A stretch of DNA of 64,000 nt, from NCBI RefSeq assembly GCF_041821065.1, contig NZ_JBGUAX010000012.1:1-64000 (forward strand), given 5' to 3'. Positions 62,306 through 64,000 of the stretch are shown piece after piece. How positions within the stretch are numbered: position 1 is the stretch's first letter; the number at the start of each line of letters is the position of its first letter. The DNA comes from Egicoccus sp. AB-alg2 (GTDB taxonomy: Bacteria > Actinomycetota > Nitriliruptoria > Nitriliruptorales > Nitriliruptoraceae). Both the position numbers and the translations under genes were made by a program. Under the pieces are notes generated by a model, which saw only the letters and a list, made by a program, of their open reading frames with translations, was not told the origin of the DNA and did not search any database.

Positions 62306-63631
62306 TCAGCCGACCAGGCCGAGGACGCGGTCGAGGTGGGGGTTGCGGAAGCGGCCATGCGGGTCGAGGCGGGACCGGACGGCGGCGAAGCGGTCCCAGG
62401 CCGGGTAGCGCGGCCGCAGGTCCTTCGCGGTGGCGGGGTGTCGCTTGCCCCAGTGCGGCCGCGCGCCATGGTGACGCGCCCGTTCCCAGACGCCGGCGAA
62501 GTAGTCGGCGAACGGCATGCCGGCGTAGGCGTGGACGGCGACGTAGACGGTGTCACGCCCGTACGCCGGCGACAGCAGGGCGTCGTCACCCGCCGACGTC
62601 CGGATCTCGATGGGGAAGTTCACCGGCAGCCGCCGCCGGCGGACGAACCGCAGGACCTCGCGGACCAGCGGGATGCCGGCTTCCCGGGGCAACGCCAACT
62701 CCATCTCCGTGAACCGCACGTCGCGGGGGCTCGCGAAGATGCGGTGCGCCTCGTCGACACGGGGCGCGTCGCCCGCCAGCCGCGACACGGTGCGGTTCAG
62801 TGTCGGGATCGCACCCGGCAGGCGACGGCCCAGGCGGCAGGTGGCGTCCAGCAGGTGCGTCGCCAGCAGCCGGTCGTACGCCCACCGCGTGACCGCCGGG
62901 CGCGGCCGGGACGGCCCTTCGGCCGGATCGTTGGTGCGGGTGAGCGCGTGCCCGCTGTACGGGAAGGCGTAGGCCTCGAAGTGGCGGTGGGCGTGCGCGC
63001 GGTCGAGGAAGCCGTCGAGCACCTCGTCCACCGGCTCGACACGGTCGTGACCGTGCAGCCGGTAGGCGGCGGTCGCCTGCAGCGTGACCTCGGTGACGAC
63101 CCCGAGCGCGCCGAGGCCCACCCGTGCAGCCAGGAACGGGTCGCCGTCGGCAGCCGTGAGCTCGTGCACCGCGCCGACCCCGTCGACGAGCTGCAGCGCG
63201 ACGACCTGGGTGGCCAGGTTGCCGAGGCTCGCCCCGGTGCCGTGGGTGCCCGTCGCGATCGCCCCCGCCACGGTCTGGCGGTCGATGTCGCCGAGGTTCT
63301 GGAAGGCGAGGTCCGCGCCGAGGAGGAGCTCGGCGAGGCGGCCGAGGCGCACGCCGGCCTGTAGGCGCACCTGCTGGCGGTCGACGTCGACGGCGAGGAT
63401 CCGGTCCATCGCACCGAGGTCGACCAGCACCCCGTCGGTGGGCACCAGCGGCGTGAACGAGTGCCCGGAGCCGGCGGGCCTGACGGCGAGCCCCTCACCG
63501 GCGGCCCGGTCGACGAGCCGCGTGACGTCCCGGGTCGTGCGCGGCCGCTCGATCCGGCCGGGCGTGCACGTGAGCTCCCGCGACCAGTTCGACCAGGCCG
63601 CGAGTCGCGGCTCAGTCGTCGGCGCGCTCAC
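62306..63631 (-). CDS. D-arabinono-1,4-lactone oxidase/alditol oxidase-type flavoprotein
   Basis: 441 residues of the VAO family. The FAD domain has WSNWSRELTCTPGRIERP, then VRPAGSGHSFTPLVPTDGVLVDL and GAIATGTHGTGASLGNLATQVV. The cap domain has the ALO-type EAYAFPYSGHA, and the C-terminus HWGKRHPATAKDL then DPHGRFRNPHLDRVLG. It oxidises a sugar lactone or alditol to give H2O2. A His after GSG (GSGHS) fits covalent FAD attachment. GTG 63631 overlaps the upstream gene by 20 bp. Confidence 0.9.
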   Translation of the reverse strand: MSAPTTEPRLAAWSNWSRELTCTPGRIERPRTTRDVTRLVDRAAGEGLAVRPAGSGHSFTPLVPTDGVLVDLGAMDRILAVDVDRQQVRLQAGVRLGRLAELLLGADLAFQNLGDIDRQTVAGAIATGTHGTGASLGNLATQVVALQLVDGVGAVHELTAADGDPFLAARVGLGALGVVTEVTLQATAAYRLHGHDRVEPVDEVLDGFLDRAHAHRHFEAYAFPYSGHALTRTNDPAEGPSRPRPAVTRWAYDRLLATHLLDATCRLGRRLPGAIPTLNRTVSRLAGDAPRVDEAHRIFASPRDVRFTEMELALPREAGIPLVREVLRFVRRRRLPVNFPIEIRTSAGDDALLSPAYGRDTVYVAVHAYAGMPFADYFAGVWERARHHGARPHWGKRHPATAKDLRPRYPAWDRFAAVRSRLDPHGRFRNPHLDRVLGLVG

Positions 63632-64000
63632 GGAGCCATCGTGCCAGGTCGCGTGCCGCGTCGGCCGGGTTCTCCTCCGCGGGGTCGTCGTCCGCCGCGG
63701 GGTCGTCGTCGGTCGCCTCGACGTCCTCGCCGCCACCCGGCTCCGGCGGCGGCGTGTCCGCGCCACCGTCGACCAACTGCAGCAGCACGACGACCGCCAG
63801 CACGGCGAGCCCCAGCAGCGCCACCAACCGCCACGCCCGTGACCCACCGCCGGGCGCGCCCGGCGCGGGCGCGGTCGCGTCCGGGGCCGCGTCCAGCGGC
63901 GCGACCGGGGTGTCGGCGGCCGCGCCGGCGGGCAGCAGCGCCGTCGTCTCGCGCGGCTCGCGCGGCGTGGTGGTCTTCCGCCGGGGCGGGGGCCCGGCCG
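63612..64000 (-). CDS. C-terminal part of a single-pass membrane protein (runs off the window)
   Basis: The minus-strand frame is open from the window edge to TGA 63612-63614. Its last 129 codons encode a Pro/Thr/Arg-rich cytoplasmic stretch (PRRKTTTPREPRETTALLP), one membrane helix (LVALLGLAVLAVVVLLQLV), and an acidic outer tail ending DLARWLRERADD. This layout is like the C-terminus of actinobacterial Ser/Thr protein kinases, but no kinase residues are in view, so the identity is open. A GTG at 63827 is not needed as a start. Confidence 0.6.
   Translation of the reverse strand, partial: AGPPPRRKTTTPREPRETTALLPAGAAADTPVAPLDAAPDATAPAPGAPGGGSRAWRLVALLGLAVLAVVVLLQLVDGGADTPPPEPGGGEDVEATDDDPAADDDPAEENPADAARDLARWLRERADD

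Overview
The window is one contiguous piece of a very GC-rich actinobacterial chromosome. GTG starts are frequent, genes are packed with many 4-bp ATGA/GTGA overlaps, and -10 elements are of the TAGnnT type. The right half carries the gene order known from mycobacteria and relatives: zinc protease-tilS-hpt-ftsH-folE-folP-folB-folK-DUF2520-panC-panD-coaX-lysS. A fused MFS transporter-thymidylate kinase lies between topA and holB. Together these suggest a deep-branching Actinomycetota lineage (Nitriliruptoria/Euzebya-like). That placement is inference; no marker comparison could be run. I see no phage, IS element, CRISPR array or rRNA.

Region by region. 1-7890: class E sortase with a secreted surface protein, an MrfA-like helicase, a STAS protein, a methyltransferase, and a lipoprotein/K+-H+ antiporter pair. 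8181-14190: DNA metabolism block topA, MFS-tmk, holB. 14216-18236: cupin, zinc alcohol dehydrogenase, SRPBCC protein, tRNA-Thr(CGT), alpha/beta hydrolase, small His/Lys-rich secreted protein. 18447-23981: a 1397-residue secreted protein of about ten FnIII-like modules, divergent from a cytosolic protein with two GGDEF domains. 23991-28983: arginine deiminase operon arcA-arcB-arcC, divergent from a YfcC-type carrier. 29195-30851: PH-domain protein and AzlCD exporter. 30915-39454, all on the minus strand: glutamate dehydrogenase, a KaiC-like/XRE/cupin regulator, a GreA-like factor, a receiver-like protein, a subtilase gene broken by an in-frame TAG, a TPM protein and PspA. 39720-45470: flavin oxidoreductase, repeat-bearing polysaccharide deacetylase, carboxylate-amine ligase, GNAT, M15-fold lipoprotein. 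45584-60971: housekeeping supercluster for tRNA-Ile lysidine, purine salvage, FtsH, folate, pantothenate/CoA, NAD, LysRS and TrmO, ending in a LOG-family protein. 60997-64000: PLP racemase/aldolase-like enzyme, an aldonolactone-oxidase-type flavoprotein, and the C-terminal part of a membrane protein that runs off the window.

The signals most worth following are these. (1) A palindrome CGTGAAGC-N3-GCTTCAyG occurs exactly twice, upstream of gdh and upstream of the greA-like gene, bracketing the gdh-regulator operon; it is a candidate binding site for the KaiC-like/XRE/cupin protein encoded between the two copies. (2) Three perfect-length 64-bp tandem repeats, each carrying a 9-bp hairpin and a copy of the ribosome-binding/start region, sit between folB and folK. 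(3) An amber codon lies between the catalytic Asp and His of a subtilase that is otherwise intact and in frame. Perfect inverted repeats also lie in the topA and arc divergent promoter regions, and several strong hairpins follow gene ends.
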